49,329 bases of DNA from WGAL01 sp964570865 (GTDB lineage Bacteria; Bacteroidota; Ignavibacteria; Ignavibacteriales; Melioribacteraceae). Shown here piece after piece: positions 34,624 through 43,314 of the stretch. The first letter of the stretch is position 1. Each line of letters opens with the position of its first letter. Both the position numbers and the translations under genes were made by a program. Location: NCBI GenBank assembly GCA_964570865.1, contig CAZMZM010000013.1, forward strand, positions 1-49,329, given 5' to 3'. The notes beneath the pieces are model-generated. The model had not been told where the DNA came from. It saw only the letters and a program-made list of their open reading frames with translations, and made no database searches.

Positions 34624-36168
34624 ATGGTTAAAAATAATTCAATATTAATTTTAGATTTCGGGTCACAATATACTCAATTAATCGCGCGGCGAATTCGTGA
34701 GCTTGAGGTTTATTCCGTAATTAAACCGTTTAGTATTTCAACTGAAGAAATAATGGAAATTTCCCCTTCGGGCATTATCCTTTCCGGCGGACCAATGAGT
34801 GTTTATGATAAAGAAGCACCGGAAATAGATGCAAAACTTTTCAACCTCAATATCCCCATTTTAGGCATCTGCTACGGCTTGCAGTTAATATCAAAAAATT
34901 TTAACGGTAAAGTTGAACCTGCAGAGAATAGAGAATACGGGAAAGCTCACATAAATGTTATTAATAAAAATTCCAAATTACTAGCCGGAATAAAAAATTA
35001 CTCTGTTGTCTGGATGTCGCACGGCGATTTGGTTACCGAAATTCCTGATGAATTTGTAATTTCAGCGGAAACTGATAATTCACCCGTTGCTTCAATCGAA
35101 TATGAGCCGAAGAAAATTTATGGAGTGCAGTTTCATCCTGAAGTTGTTCATACCGAAGAAGGAGTAAAATTGATTTCCAATTTTCTCTTTAACATCTGTA
35201 ATGTTGAACCTGATTGGAAACCTCGTAATTATGTTGAGAATGCAATTGAAGAAATCAGAGAAAAAGTTGGCGATTCCAAAGTCATACTTGCGTTAAGCGG
35301 CGGTGTCGATTCTTCGGTTGCAGCGGTTTTATTACACAACGCAATTGGTGAAAAACTAATTTGTGTTCATGTCGATAACGGATTGATGCGAAAAAACGAA
35401 AGCAGACAAATTCTTGAAATGTTCAATGAAAATTTCAAGCTTAATCTTTCTTTTGTTGATGCATCCAAGCTATTTTTAGATAGGTTAAGTGGAATTGAAA
35501 ACCCCGAGCAAAAGAGAAGAATTATCGGCGAAACTTTTATTGAAGTTTTTGAAAGCGAAGCCAAAAAGTTTGGTGATATACGGTATTTGGCACAAGGCAC
35601 ACTCTATCCCGATGTGATTGAATCCGTACCGGTAAAGGGAGCGAGCGTGACTATTAAATCGCATCATAACGTCGGAGGCTTGCCGGAAAGGATGAATTTC
35701 AAACTGTTGGAACCCTTTCGAGAACTTTTCAAAGATGAGGTGCGATTAATTGGAAAATATTTGGGCTTGCCGGAACAGTTTATCAAACGTCATCCGTTTC
35801 CCGGTCCCGGATTGGCTGTACGAATATTAGGCGAAATTACTTCGGAGAGATTAGAAGCACTGAGAGAAGCGGACGAAATATTAATAGATGAACTTAACCG
35901 TTTCGGAGTTTATGATGAAATTTGGCAAGCTTTTACGGTGCTGCTTCCTATTAAAACCGTTGGGGTAATGGGAGATGCGCGAACATACGAGAACGTTATT
36001 GCCGTTAGGGGAGTAACATCTACAGATGGAATGACGGCTGAGTGGTATCATTTCCCGTACAAAGTTTTAGAATCGATTTCAAATAAAATTATCAGAAACG
36101 TAAAAGGTGTTAACCGTGTTGTTTTGGATATCAGCTCAAAACCTCCGGCAACAATTGAATGGGAATAA
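34624..36168 (+). CDS. guaA: GMP synthase (glutamine-hydrolysing)
   Basis: Makes GMP from XMP, ATP and glutamine. 514 residues, full two-domain form. The N-terminal class I amidotransferase has the nucleophile Cys in GICYGLQ and the His in QFHPEVVHT. The C-terminal ATP pyrophosphatase carries SGGVDSSVAA, then HHNVGGLPERM and the dimerisation domain ending KPPATIEWE. It is followed directly by a TPR gene whose ATG abuts the stop (TAAATG). Confidence 0.97.
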   Translation: MVKNNSILILDFGSQYTQLIARRIRELEVYSVIKPFSISTEEIMEISPSGIILSGGPMSVYDKEAPEIDAKLFNLNIPILGICYGLQLISKNFNGKVEPAENREYGKAHINVINKNSKLLAGIKNYSVVWMSHGDLVTEIPDEFVISAETDNSPVASIEYEPKKIYGVQFHPEVVHTEEGVKLISNFLFNICNVEPDWKPRNYVENAIEEIREKVGDSKVILALSGGVDSSVAAVLLHNAIGEKLICVHVDNGLMRKNESRQILEMFNENFKLNLSFVDASKLFLDRLSGIENPEQKRRIIGETFIEVFESEAKKFGDIRYLAQGTLYPDVIESVPVKGASVTIKSHHNVGGLPERMNFKLLEPFRELFKDEVRLIGKYLGLPEQFIKRHPFPGPGLAVRILGEITSERLEALREADEILIDELNRFGVYDEIWQAFTVLLPIKTVGVMGDARTYENVIAVRGVTSTDGMTAEWYHFPYKVLESISNKIIRNVKGVNRVVLDISSKPPATIEWE

Positions 36169-37044
36169 ATGGACGAGTTAGAACTTAAACTTGAAACAGC
36201 GGACGAGTACGAAGCGGAAGGCAAATTTTTGTTTGCCGTTCAAATTTACACACAACTTTTGTCCGAAAAGAAAGCGGAACGAAGAGTTACGCTTCGGTTA
36301 GCTCATCTTTATGAGAAGATGAACTTATATGATAAGGCAAATATTTTAGTAAAAAAATATTTGGATTTACACTCCGATGATTGTGAAGTTCGGAATTTAC
36401 TTGCTCAATTTTTATTGCGTACTAAGCAATATGACTCTGTGATAGAACTTTTTGAAGGAGTTGAAATAGATGAAAACTTACCCGAATCATATTATTTTTT
36501 AGGGTTAGCTTCGGTTGAATCGGGCAAATTAGTAAAAGCTAAAGATTTATTTTCTAAATTTTTGAAGAATAAAAAAACCGAAAAATTTAGAACTAACGCT
36601 TTGTTTGCTCTGACTGAGATTTCAATTAGTTTAACTTTGCTTGACGATGCATTGACATATGTTGAAATTTTGGAAAAATTGAATGATGCAAATTCAGGAC
36701 GTATTTATTATTTGTTCGCTAAAATTTACCATCTGAAAGGTCTTAATTTTTATGCTCAGGATTCTATTCTTCGTTCACTTAAAAAGGATTATATTGCCAG
36801 AGATTCTTATTATCTTGCAGGAAAAATATTCATGGAGGTTGGCGAATTTGAACAAGCGGAAGTTTATTTGGAAAAATCAATGATTGAAAACAAACCGACA
36901 CCCGAAGTGATTTCTTTGCTTGGATTTGTTAATATTAACAAGCAGAATTTTGATAAAGCTCAAAAATTTATGACAATGGCGCTGAAACTAAATCCGTATG
37001 ATGAGACGGTTTTAGCATTAAAACGAACATTACTAAACTATTAG
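36169..37044 (+). CDS. TPR-repeat protein
   Basis: A 291-residue, all-helical protein with TPR-like units throughout, e.g. ETADEYEAEGKFLFAVQIY, YFLGLASVESGKLVKAKDLFSKFL, YLAGKIFMEVGEFEQAEVYLEKSM and LLGFVNINKQNFDKAQKFMTMAL. No signal peptide or membrane helix. It is probably a cytoplasmic protein-interaction scaffold; no specific partner can be named. It begins directly at the guaA stop, and its 3' end is 32 nt from the annotated radC start, though radC may begin closer (see radC). Confidence 0.8.
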   Translation: MDELELKLETADEYEAEGKFLFAVQIYTQLLSEKKAERRVTLRLAHLYEKMNLYDKANILVKKYLDLHSDDCEVRNLLAQFLLRTKQYDSVIELFEGVEIDENLPESYYFLGLASVESGKLVKAKDLFSKFLKNKKTEKFRTNALFALTEISISLTLLDDALTYVEILEKLNDANSGRIYYLFAKIYHLKGLNFYAQDSILRSLKKDYIARDSYYLAGKIFMEVGEFEQAEVYLEKSMIENKPTPEVISLLGFVNINKQNFDKAQKFMTMALKLNPYDETVLALKRTLLNY

Positions 37045-37076
37045 GTGTTAATATCTTAAAAGTTAAAGATTTACCG

Positions 37077-37733
37077 TTGGATGACAGGCCTCGCGAAAAG
37101 TTATTGTTGCGAGGAACAGCAAGTTTAACGGATGCTGAACTTCTTGCAATATTAATTCGTACCGGCACTAAGGGGCATTCGGTTGTTGAAATTGCTCAGA
37201 TGTTAATCTCTGAGCATAAGGATTTAGCCAATGTTGCTCTATTAAGTGTAAACGAGCTGCAGAAGATTAAAGGCATCGGCAAAGATAAGGCGGTTACACT
37301 TGTTGCGGCATTTGAAATTGCTAAAAGAGTTCAAATGCAAAACAGATGGGAGAATAAAACTAAAATATCTTCTCCGGACGATATTGCCGAACTGTTAATT
37401 CCAATGTTAAAGGATGAGCAGAAAGAAAAATTTTTGATTGCATGTTTGAACAGAGCTAATAAATTAATAAAAATTGAAGAAATATCGGTTGGTTCTCTTG
37501 ATTCGAGTATTGTTCATCCGCGGGAAGTTTTCAAAGCTGCAATTGAAAATTTATCGGCAAGCATAATCCTAATACATAATCATCCTAGCGGAAATGCTGT
37601 ACCAAGCGAAGCCGATAAAAAAATCACAAAACAACTCGTAAGTGCCGGAACAATATTAGACATACCAGTGTTTGACCACATTATTATTGCAGGAAATAAT
37701 TTTTTTAGTTTTGTTTCAAAAAATATTTTATAA
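37077..37733 (+). CDS. radC: RadC/JAMM-domain DNA-repair-like protein
   Basis: A 218-residue member of the RadC family with helix-hairpin-helix segment LSVNELQKIKGIGKDKAVTLVAA and the JAMM metalloprotease-like site EVFKAAIENL...IHNHPSGN...SEADKKIT. The true role of RadC is uncertain; the family was wrongly named for repair. The only conventional start is TTG at 37077, yet seven conserved-looking family residues (LKVKDLP) are encoded in frame just upstream. An ATC at 37053 with AGGTG five bases before it would restore them. The start is therefore uncertain. Confidence 0.9.
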   Translation: MDDRPREKLLLRGTASLTDAELLAILIRTGTKGHSVVEIAQMLISEHKDLANVALLSVNELQKIKGIGKDKAVTLVAAFEIAKRVQMQNRWENKTKISSPDDIAELLIPMLKDEQKEKFLIACLNRANKLIKIEEISVGSLDSSIVHPREVFKAAIENLSASIILIHNHPSGNAVPSEADKKITKQLVSAGTILDIPVFDHIIIAGNNFFSFVSKNIL

Positions 37734-37802
37734 TATTAAGTTGTAGTTTTAAATTTTAAGAACTTACTAATTAATTAAATAAACTTAACTCTAGGAGGAA
37801 AC

Positions 37803-38078
37803 ATGTCCAAATCTAAAAAAGCGCTTAACATTGCTTTGGTTGCATTGTTCTTAGGCTCCGGAATAGGATTTACCGGATGCAGTGGTGTAAGCGAAGAAGA
37901 AATGGCTCAGCTTGAAGCATTGAAAGCCGAGGTTGGTGCTTTACAAAATCAAGTTACCGATTTGAAGAGCGAAAAAGCTAAATTGCAGAGAGATATTGCA
38001 GAAAGAAAAGCAAATCTTGAAAAATGCAATCAGCATAAAGAACAATTAAAAGAAAACTTAAAAAAATTAAACAAGTAA
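37803..38078 (+). CDS. small coiled-coil lipoprotein
   Basis: A 91-residue protein: lipoprotein signal peptide with cleavage at TGC (Cys 26), then a single coiled coil from about residue 30 to 90 with regular Leu/Val heptads. Lpp-like in form but not sequence. A very strong AGGAGG site stands before the ATG, which suggests high expression. It is followed 12 nt later by the LysM protein gene, so the two probably work together at the envelope. Confidence 0.85.
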   Translation: MSKSKKALNIALVALFLGSGIGFTGCSGVSEEEMAQLEALKAEVGALQNQVTDLKSEKAKLQRDIAERKANLEKCNQHKEQLKENLKKLNK

Positions 38079-38090
38079 AGGAGGAGACAA

Positions 38091-38777
38091 ATGTTGAAAT
38101 TCAGAACATTATTAATTGCTGCTTTTGTAGTTGTCTTTTCTTTTAGCTTGTATGCTCAAGAAAAAAAGGAAATGACATCCGACGAATGGCAGGCGGAAGT
38201 TAAAAGACTTAACGAGAAAAAAGTAGCTTTGAATAGCGAAGTTGCACAGTTAAAAGAAGAAGTCGCAACTCTTAAAGCACAATTTAACGCATTGCAGGAT
38301 CCTGCAGAATGCCAGAAAGAAGTGCTTGCTTTAGTAAATGCACAGAAATCCGATGTTGAAGCATTCGGTAAAAAAGTTGATATGCTTGAGGCACAAATTG
38401 ATGCCAGAAGCGCTAATAAAGATGATTTGGTAGCAATGTTAAAAGATCTTGAGGAAAGCCCGTTAAGTGCTTGCCCGGCATATTTTGACAAAGTGCATAA
38501 CTTACTGCAAAGAAAGTTGGATGCATGGGTTGTTAAACCGAAAGAAATTCTTTACACGGTCGTGAAAGGCGATTGTCTTTGGAACATTGCAAAGAAAGAA
38601 AATATTTACGGAAACGGATTTGCGTGGCCTAAAATTTATCATGCAAATAAAGATCAGATTAAAGATCCTAACTTAATTTATCCCGCACAGGTTTTTAAAG
38701 TTCCTAATCTTACTGAAGCGGAAAAAGCAAAATATGATAAATTAAGAAGAAATTACAAACCGGCTCCGGTTAAATAA
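38091..38777 (+). CDS. secreted coiled-coil protein with C-terminal LysM domain
   Basis: A 228-residue protein with signal peptide (hydrophobic residues 6-20, cleavage after LYAQ region), a coiled coil (about 30-115), and a LysM peptidoglycan-binding domain at about 160-208 (YTVVKGDCLWNIAKKENIYGN to PNLIYPAQVFKVP). It has four Cys (two in the coiled-coil part, one in the LysM). Its pairing with the lipoprotein suggests an outer membrane-to-peptidoglycan link. A GGAGG site precedes the ATG and a hairpin follows the stop. Confidence 0.88.
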   Translation: MLKFRTLLIAAFVVVFSFSLYAQEKKEMTSDEWQAEVKRLNEKKVALNSEVAQLKEEVATLKAQFNALQDPAECQKEVLALVNAQKSDVEAFGKKVDMLEAQIDARSANKDDLVAMLKDLEESPLSACPAYFDKVHNLLQRKLDAWVVKPKEILYTVVKGDCLWNIAKKENIYGNGFAWPKIYHANKDQIKDPNLIYPAQVFKVPNLTEAEKAKYDKLRRNYKPAPVK

Positions 38778-38788
38778 ATTTTATTTTT

Positions 38789-38820
38789 GTAAAGGGCTTT
38801 CCCTGTGGAGAGCCTTTTAC
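38789..38820 (+). terminator. hairpin after the LysM gene
   Basis: GTAAAGGGCTTTCC (38789-38802) pairs with GGAGAGCCTTTTAC (38807-38820): a 14-bp stem with two G-U pairs and loop CTGT. The T tract is short and A-rich, so termination may be partial and allow read-through into phoH, which starts 11 nt after the stem. Confidence 0.7.
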
Positions 38821-38830
38821 AATAATTATT

Positions 38831-39799
38831 ATGGCGGATATAACAGAAAAAAAGTTTTTACTTGAGGAAGTTGAATTAATTTCATTTCTTGGTATTAACG
38901 ATTCCAACCTAAAACCTATTGAAGATTCATTTTCCTCGACAGTAACTGTTAGGGGCAACCAAGTTTTTGTCAAAGGTGTAAACCGCGAAGTTGAGCAGAT
39001 TGAAAAAGTACTTCATGAAATGAAGTTTACCCTTAATACTACAGGATTGCTTAAACCCGAAGATGTGATGACGATAATCCGGCTCACTATTTCAGGTGAT
39101 GAAATAATTCGTGAAGAAGAATATCGCGATATTATTCTTTACACCAAAAAAGATGTAATCAAAGTTAAAACCGAATCACAAAAGGAATATGTAAAAAAGG
39201 TTAAGGATAATGATATTATTTTTGCTGTCGGTCCTGCAGGTACGGGTAAAACTTATCTCGCGGTAGCTTTCGCAGTCTCGGAGCTAAAAAAGGGGATGAT
39301 CAGCCGAATAATATTAGTTCGCCCCGCAGTTGAAGCAGGCGAAAGTCTTGGGTTTTTACCCGGAGATTTGAAGGAAAAAATTGATCCTTATCTTCGTCCT
39401 TTATATGACGCACTTCAGGATATGATGCCATTTGAGCAGCTCCGGTCATTTTTGGAAAGGGGTATAATAGAAATAGTACCGTTAGCTTATATGCGTGGCA
39501 GAACACTTAATAATGCTTTTGTAATTTTAGATGAAGCTCAGAATACGACTGAAATTCAAATGAAGATGTTTTTAACTAGACTGGGCACAAATTCCAAGTC
39601 TATTATTACCGGAGACATAACACAGATTGACTTACCGACAAATAAAAACAGCGGATTAATTCAAGTAATGAGCATCCTGAAAGGAATTGAAGGAGTCGGA
39701 TTTATGAATTTTCACAAGAATGATGTTATCCGTCATCGTCTTGTTAAAGAGATTATTAATGCTTACGAAAAATTTGAAAACGGAATATCCGATAAATAG
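38831..39799 (+). CDS. phoH: PhoH-family ATPase
   Basis: A 322-residue PhoH/YbeZ-type protein. An N-terminal domain precedes the ATPase core: GPAGTGKTYLA is Walker A (near residue 138), VILDEAQNT is Walker B, followed by SIITGDITQIDLP and a C-terminal IRHRLVKEIINAYE. YbeZ relatives are linked to RNA metabolism together with YbeY, whose gene is not visible here. It is the last gene on this strand before the convergent glycanase operon. Confidence 0.95.
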   Translation: MADITEKKFLLEEVELISFLGINDSNLKPIEDSFSSTVTVRGNQVFVKGVNREVEQIEKVLHEMKFTLNTTGLLKPEDVMTIIRLTISGDEIIREEEYRDIILYTKKDVIKVKTESQKEYVKKVKDNDIIFAVGPAGTGKTYLAVAFAVSELKKGMISRIILVRPAVEAGESLGFLPGDLKEKIDPYLRPLYDALQDMMPFEQLRSFLERGIIEIVPLAYMRGRTLNNAFVILDEAQNTTEIQMKMFLTRLGTNSKSIITGDITQIDLPTNKNSGLIQVMSILKGIEGVGFMNFHKNDVIRHRLVKEIINAYEKFENGISDK

Positions 39800-39858
39800 T
39801 TCGGTACATATCTGAAAATTAGTTGTAACTGCTAAAACTTTCCCAATCCGTAAAAAAA

Positions 39859-41850
39859 TTATCTAATAAATATCAGTTTTTTTGTATCCGAGTAATTTCC
39901 TGTAGTTACGTTATAAAAATAAACTCCGGAGGGAAGTCCTAAATTATTTAGGGAAAATCTAAAATTATGTATTCCGCTTTCGAGTTTGCCGTTAACAATT
40001 GTTTTAATTTTCCTTCCGAGTATGTCGTAAACTGTTAGTCTGGTTTGTGCGCTTTCGGGAAGGGAAAGCGAAATGGTCGTTTCCGCACATTTGCCGGAAG
40101 AGGAACGTACGGGATTCGGGCTGTTTTGACCCAAAAAGAATTTTGGACGCGGGTTCCGATTATCATTTACGCTAACCTGTACCAAATTAAAATCAACATA
40201 GTTTATATTAAATCCTCCAAAGTAAAAACGGAAAACAATTTCATGTTGTCCGGCAGGGAGATGAATATCGTGAATAATTAATGATTGCCAGTTCTGCCAA
40301 CCGCCGGTTACGGGAACATCAATTAATTCGGAGGCAACTGCGTCATCAACGTAAGCAATAATTTTTCCTCCGCTTTCATTTGCGGCAATACGGAATGAAG
40401 CATCATAAATTCCGTCATCGGAAATGTTTACCGTAAATTTCAGCCAATCGCCCGTATCAATCCAGCCGACGTTGTAACCGTTCGTAAATTGGTCGGAACA
40501 AGCTTCAATATCAACGCCGTCGTTACGAAAACTGTATCCGTTATTGTAAGCTCCGTTTCCGATGTTCTCATAATCTTTATCATAGAATGCAATTCCATTT
40601 GAACCGTAATCGTATTCGGTAAAATAGAGTCTGCCGGGTATATTAATATTTTTGAAAGGAGTATTAATATTGTTATCGGGAAGATTCATCATCGAATTTA
40701 TTACGCCATGTTTGATAATGTTGTTTCTCGTTTTTAGGTTTTCAGTCTGCAGCATCAGAGCAGTATTTGCAAAATCAACTGAGGGCCTTGGGGCGGAACC
40801 GTTCCAGTAATCAAGCAGTTGCTGGAATTGCGGGGCAATCGGAGTTGATTCTAAAACGGCAATTGATTCAAACTTTTTCAATGTCCACCAATGCCAGCCA
40901 ATATTGTCATCATTTAGAAGGGAAATAAATTCGGTAAACCAAGTATTGGAGTTCTCTCCGGATTCGCTCATCCAAAGAGGCACATTGTAATTGCTACGGA
41001 TGTTCAGATAACTTTGAATTGAACTTTGCGTAATCTCACTCCAATATTTATGAAATGAATAAGCCATGTTAAAATCCCACGGAGGGGTAAGTCCTGTCAT
41101 ATCAGTTGCAAACCAGTTTCCTTCCGCATAAACTATGTGGTTCGAATCCGATTCCCGGATTGCGTTTGTAATGTTAATATATAGTTCGCGCAAAGGTTGA
41201 TTATTCGGAGGCAAATCCCACTTCGGTTCGTTTAACATATCATATCCGCCAATTAAAGGCTCGTCTTTATATCTTTGGGCTATGTGTCTCCAAAGGTCGA
41301 TTGTTCTAAGCTTGTTTGTTTCGCTTTCCCAAAGAGAGGGATAGTTGGAATCGTAATCGGAAATCGGCTCATCGCTTTGTCCGCCGGGAGCGCAGTGCAG
41401 ATCCAAGATAACGTAAATGTTATGCGGGCGACACCAAGCAAGCAAACTATCAATGTAAGCAAAACCTTTTTCAATATAAACGAAAGGCTGGTCGCGCGGT
41501 GTCATTAATTCGTAGTGCATCGGAAGTCTGACCGAATTAAATCCCCAAGCGGCAATTGAATCAACATCCTCTTTTGTAACAAAGTTCGTTCTGTAAGCAT
41601 CGAAAAAATTTCCGGCATTTTCTTCTCCGACAAGGTCGATTATTTTATTTTTAATTTCAGTCGGAGAATTTGCAAACGAGGACATGTGCAGCATATAACC
41701 TTCCGGCACAAGCCATCCGCCAAGTCCTATACCTTTAAAATGAATATTATTTCCCGATTCATCAACAATCTGCTGTCCGTCGGCTTTCAAAAATCCTTGA
41801 GCAGTTATCGAAAATGAAAATATAAAAATTAGAATTATTAATCTTTTCAT
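39859..41850 (-). CDS. T9SS-secreted GH5 glycanase with CBM6-like domain
   Basis: A 663-residue secreted glycoside hydrolase. Signal peptide (residues 1-17), then a GH5 barrel: GGWLVPEGY, NSVRLPMHYE, DLHCAPGGQ, acid/base Glu 208 in LNEPK, and nucleophile Glu 296 in PLWMSESG. About 450-565 is CBM6-like (GYNVGWIDTGDWLKFTV; FGGFNINYVDFNLV). The last 80 residues form a type A T9SS sorting domain (SLSLPESAQTRLTVYDILGRK; GVYFYN). The GH5 signature is compatible with a beta-glucanase; endo- versus exo-activity and substrate are not certain. Its start overlaps the regulator's stop by 4 nt, so it is the last gene of the sensing operon. Confidence 0.92.
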   Translation of the reverse strand: MKRLIILIFIFSFSITAQGFLKADGQQIVDESGNNIHFKGIGLGGWLVPEGYMLHMSSFANSPTEIKNKIIDLVGEENAGNFFDAYRTNFVTKEDVDSIAAWGFNSVRLPMHYELMTPRDQPFVYIEKGFAYIDSLLAWCRPHNIYVILDLHCAPGGQSDEPISDYDSNYPSLWESETNKLRTIDLWRHIAQRYKDEPLIGGYDMLNEPKWDLPPNNQPLRELYINITNAIRESDSNHIVYAEGNWFATDMTGLTPPWDFNMAYSFHKYWSEITQSSIQSYLNIRSNYNVPLWMSESGENSNTWFTEFISLLNDDNIGWHWWTLKKFESIAVLESTPIAPQFQQLLDYWNGSAPRPSVDFANTALMLQTENLKTRNNIIKHGVINSMMNLPDNNINTPFKNINIPGRLYFTEYDYGSNGIAFYDKDYENIGNGAYNNGYSFRNDGVDIEACSDQFTNGYNVGWIDTGDWLKFTVNISDDGIYDASFRIAANESGGKIIAYVDDAVASELIDVPVTGGWQNWQSLIIHDIHLPAGQHEIVFRFYFGGFNINYVDFNLVQVSVNDNRNPRPKFFLGQNSPNPVRSSSGKCAETTISLSLPESAQTRLTVYDILGRKIKTIVNGKLESGIHNFRFSLNNLGLPSGVYFYNVTTGNYSDTKKLIFIR

Positions 41851-43292
41851 TTTAATCCCAGTTCTTTAGACATTCTGTAAAAATTAGGCGGAGCTAACCC
41901 GAGTTTGTTAGCGGCGTCGGCATCGGAAGACGAGCGTTCCCGAACAAATTTAAAGTACTTAAACTTTACTTCTTTTTCAAATTCTTTCCAAGGTTTAATC
42001 CGGCTGAATTCAATTGAAGATTCATCGGACGCAGACTTGTTGTTTGCCGACGGGACAATGGCATTTCGAACATCGGCAAGTGTAATATTTTTATCTTCAA
42101 AAAATAAAATGCGTTGAATAACATTTTTGAGTTCTCTTACGTTTCCGGGCCAATTGTGATTCATCAATTCCTCCATTGCTTCGTTCGAAATGTTAGGCGT
42201 TTCGATCCCCATATTGAAACTGTAGGATTTCAGCAAATATTCTGTCAATGATTTTATATCTTCTTTTCTTTCGACAAGAGGAAGCATGTTAATCAACAGT
42301 ACGTTCAAGCGATAGTACAAATCCTCGCGGAACCGCCCGGCTTCAACTTCTTCTATTAAATTTTTATTTGTGGCAGCAATTATTCTTACGTTGACATTAA
42401 TAGTTTCGGTTCTGCCGATTTTATCTACTTGCCCTTCCTGGATTACGCGAAGAAGTTTAACCTGCGCAGAGAGAGGAAGTTCTGCAATTTCATCAAGAAA
42501 GATTGTCCCTTTGTCGGCGATTTCAAACAAGCCTTTTTTCTTATTTGAGGCGCCCGTAAAGGAACCTTTTTCATAGCCGAAAAGTTCACTCTCAATCAAA
42601 TCGGGCGGAATGCTTCCGCAATTTATCGGGACGAACTTTTCGTATTTTCGTTTGCTTCGGTAATGAATATTGTAAGCGACCAATTCTTTCCCTGTCCCGG
42701 AGGGACCGGTGATTAGAACTGTGGCGTCGCTTTGCTCAAGTTTTTTAATCATTTTTTTTATTTTTTCCATCTGCGGGGAGACAGAGATAATTTTCTTGGA
42801 TTCCAATATTTCATCTATTTGTTTATCTAATTTTCTATTTGATTTATCACGCTGCCTTTCAATTTGTTTGCGTTCGTAAGCATTAAAAATACTGATGATG
42901 AAATCGGTAGGCTGATAAATATATTCTTCAATATCGTTCGGATATTTTGTACAGTACCAAAAAGCACCGGAGTTCATCAGTTTTCTTGCAAAATTCAAAT
43001 CGGTAATATCGATAGTTAGTTTGGTTATTACAATTATTTGAATTGTCGGTTCTATTGATTTTATTGCTTTAATTAAATCAACTCCGTGAATTGTCCCGGC
43101 AATCTGGTAATCCATAATAATAACGTCATAAGCGTTCGGATTTAACTTAACCAAATTGATTGCGGCATCTCCGTTTGAAACCGTTTCCAGAATTTTTATT
43201 TTATCCTGAAAAAGTGTGATTGTGTTTTTTACGCGCATTGCGTCAAAACTTTCATCTTCAATCAGTAAAACATTAATAATATTTTCATTCAT
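41847..43292 (-). CDS. sigma54-dependent response regulator
   Basis: A 481-residue NtrC-type activator. Residues 1-130 are a receiver domain with the acidic pair E12-D13, phosphoacceptor Asp 61 in VIIMDYQ, and the conserved Lys in CTKYP. A coiled linker spans 138-170. The AAA+ domain has Walker A GPSGTGKE at 196-203, the sigma54-contact loop GSFTGA at 243-248 (normally GAFTGA), Walker B GTIFLDEI at 262-269, and arginine-finger region RFREDLYYRL. A Fis-type HTH ends the protein (SDADAANKLGLAPPNFYRMSKELG). It lies 22 nt after the kinase gene and overlaps the glycanase gene by 4 nt. Confidence 0.95.
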   Translation of the reverse strand: MNENIINVLLIEDESFDAMRVKNTITLFQDKIKILETVSNGDAAINLVKLNPNAYDVIIMDYQIAGTIHGVDLIKAIKSIEPTIQIIVITKLTIDITDLNFARKLMNSGAFWYCTKYPNDIEEYIYQPTDFIISIFNAYERKQIERQRDKSNRKLDKQIDEILESKKIISVSPQMEKIKKMIKKLEQSDATVLITGPSGTGKELVAYNIHYRSKRKYEKFVPINCGSIPPDLIESELFGYEKGSFTGASNKKKGLFEIADKGTIFLDEIAELPLSAQVKLLRVIQEGQVDKIGRTETINVNVRIIAATNKNLIEEVEAGRFREDLYYRLNVLLINMLPLVERKEDIKSLTEYLLKSYSFNMGIETPNISNEAMEELMNHNWPGNVRELKNVIQRILFFEDKNITLADVRNAIVPSANNKSASDESSIEFSRIKPWKEFEKEVKFKYFKFVRERSSSDADAANKLGLAPPNFYRMSKELGLK

Positions 43293-43314
43293 TATAATTG
43301 TCCATTATCCATTT

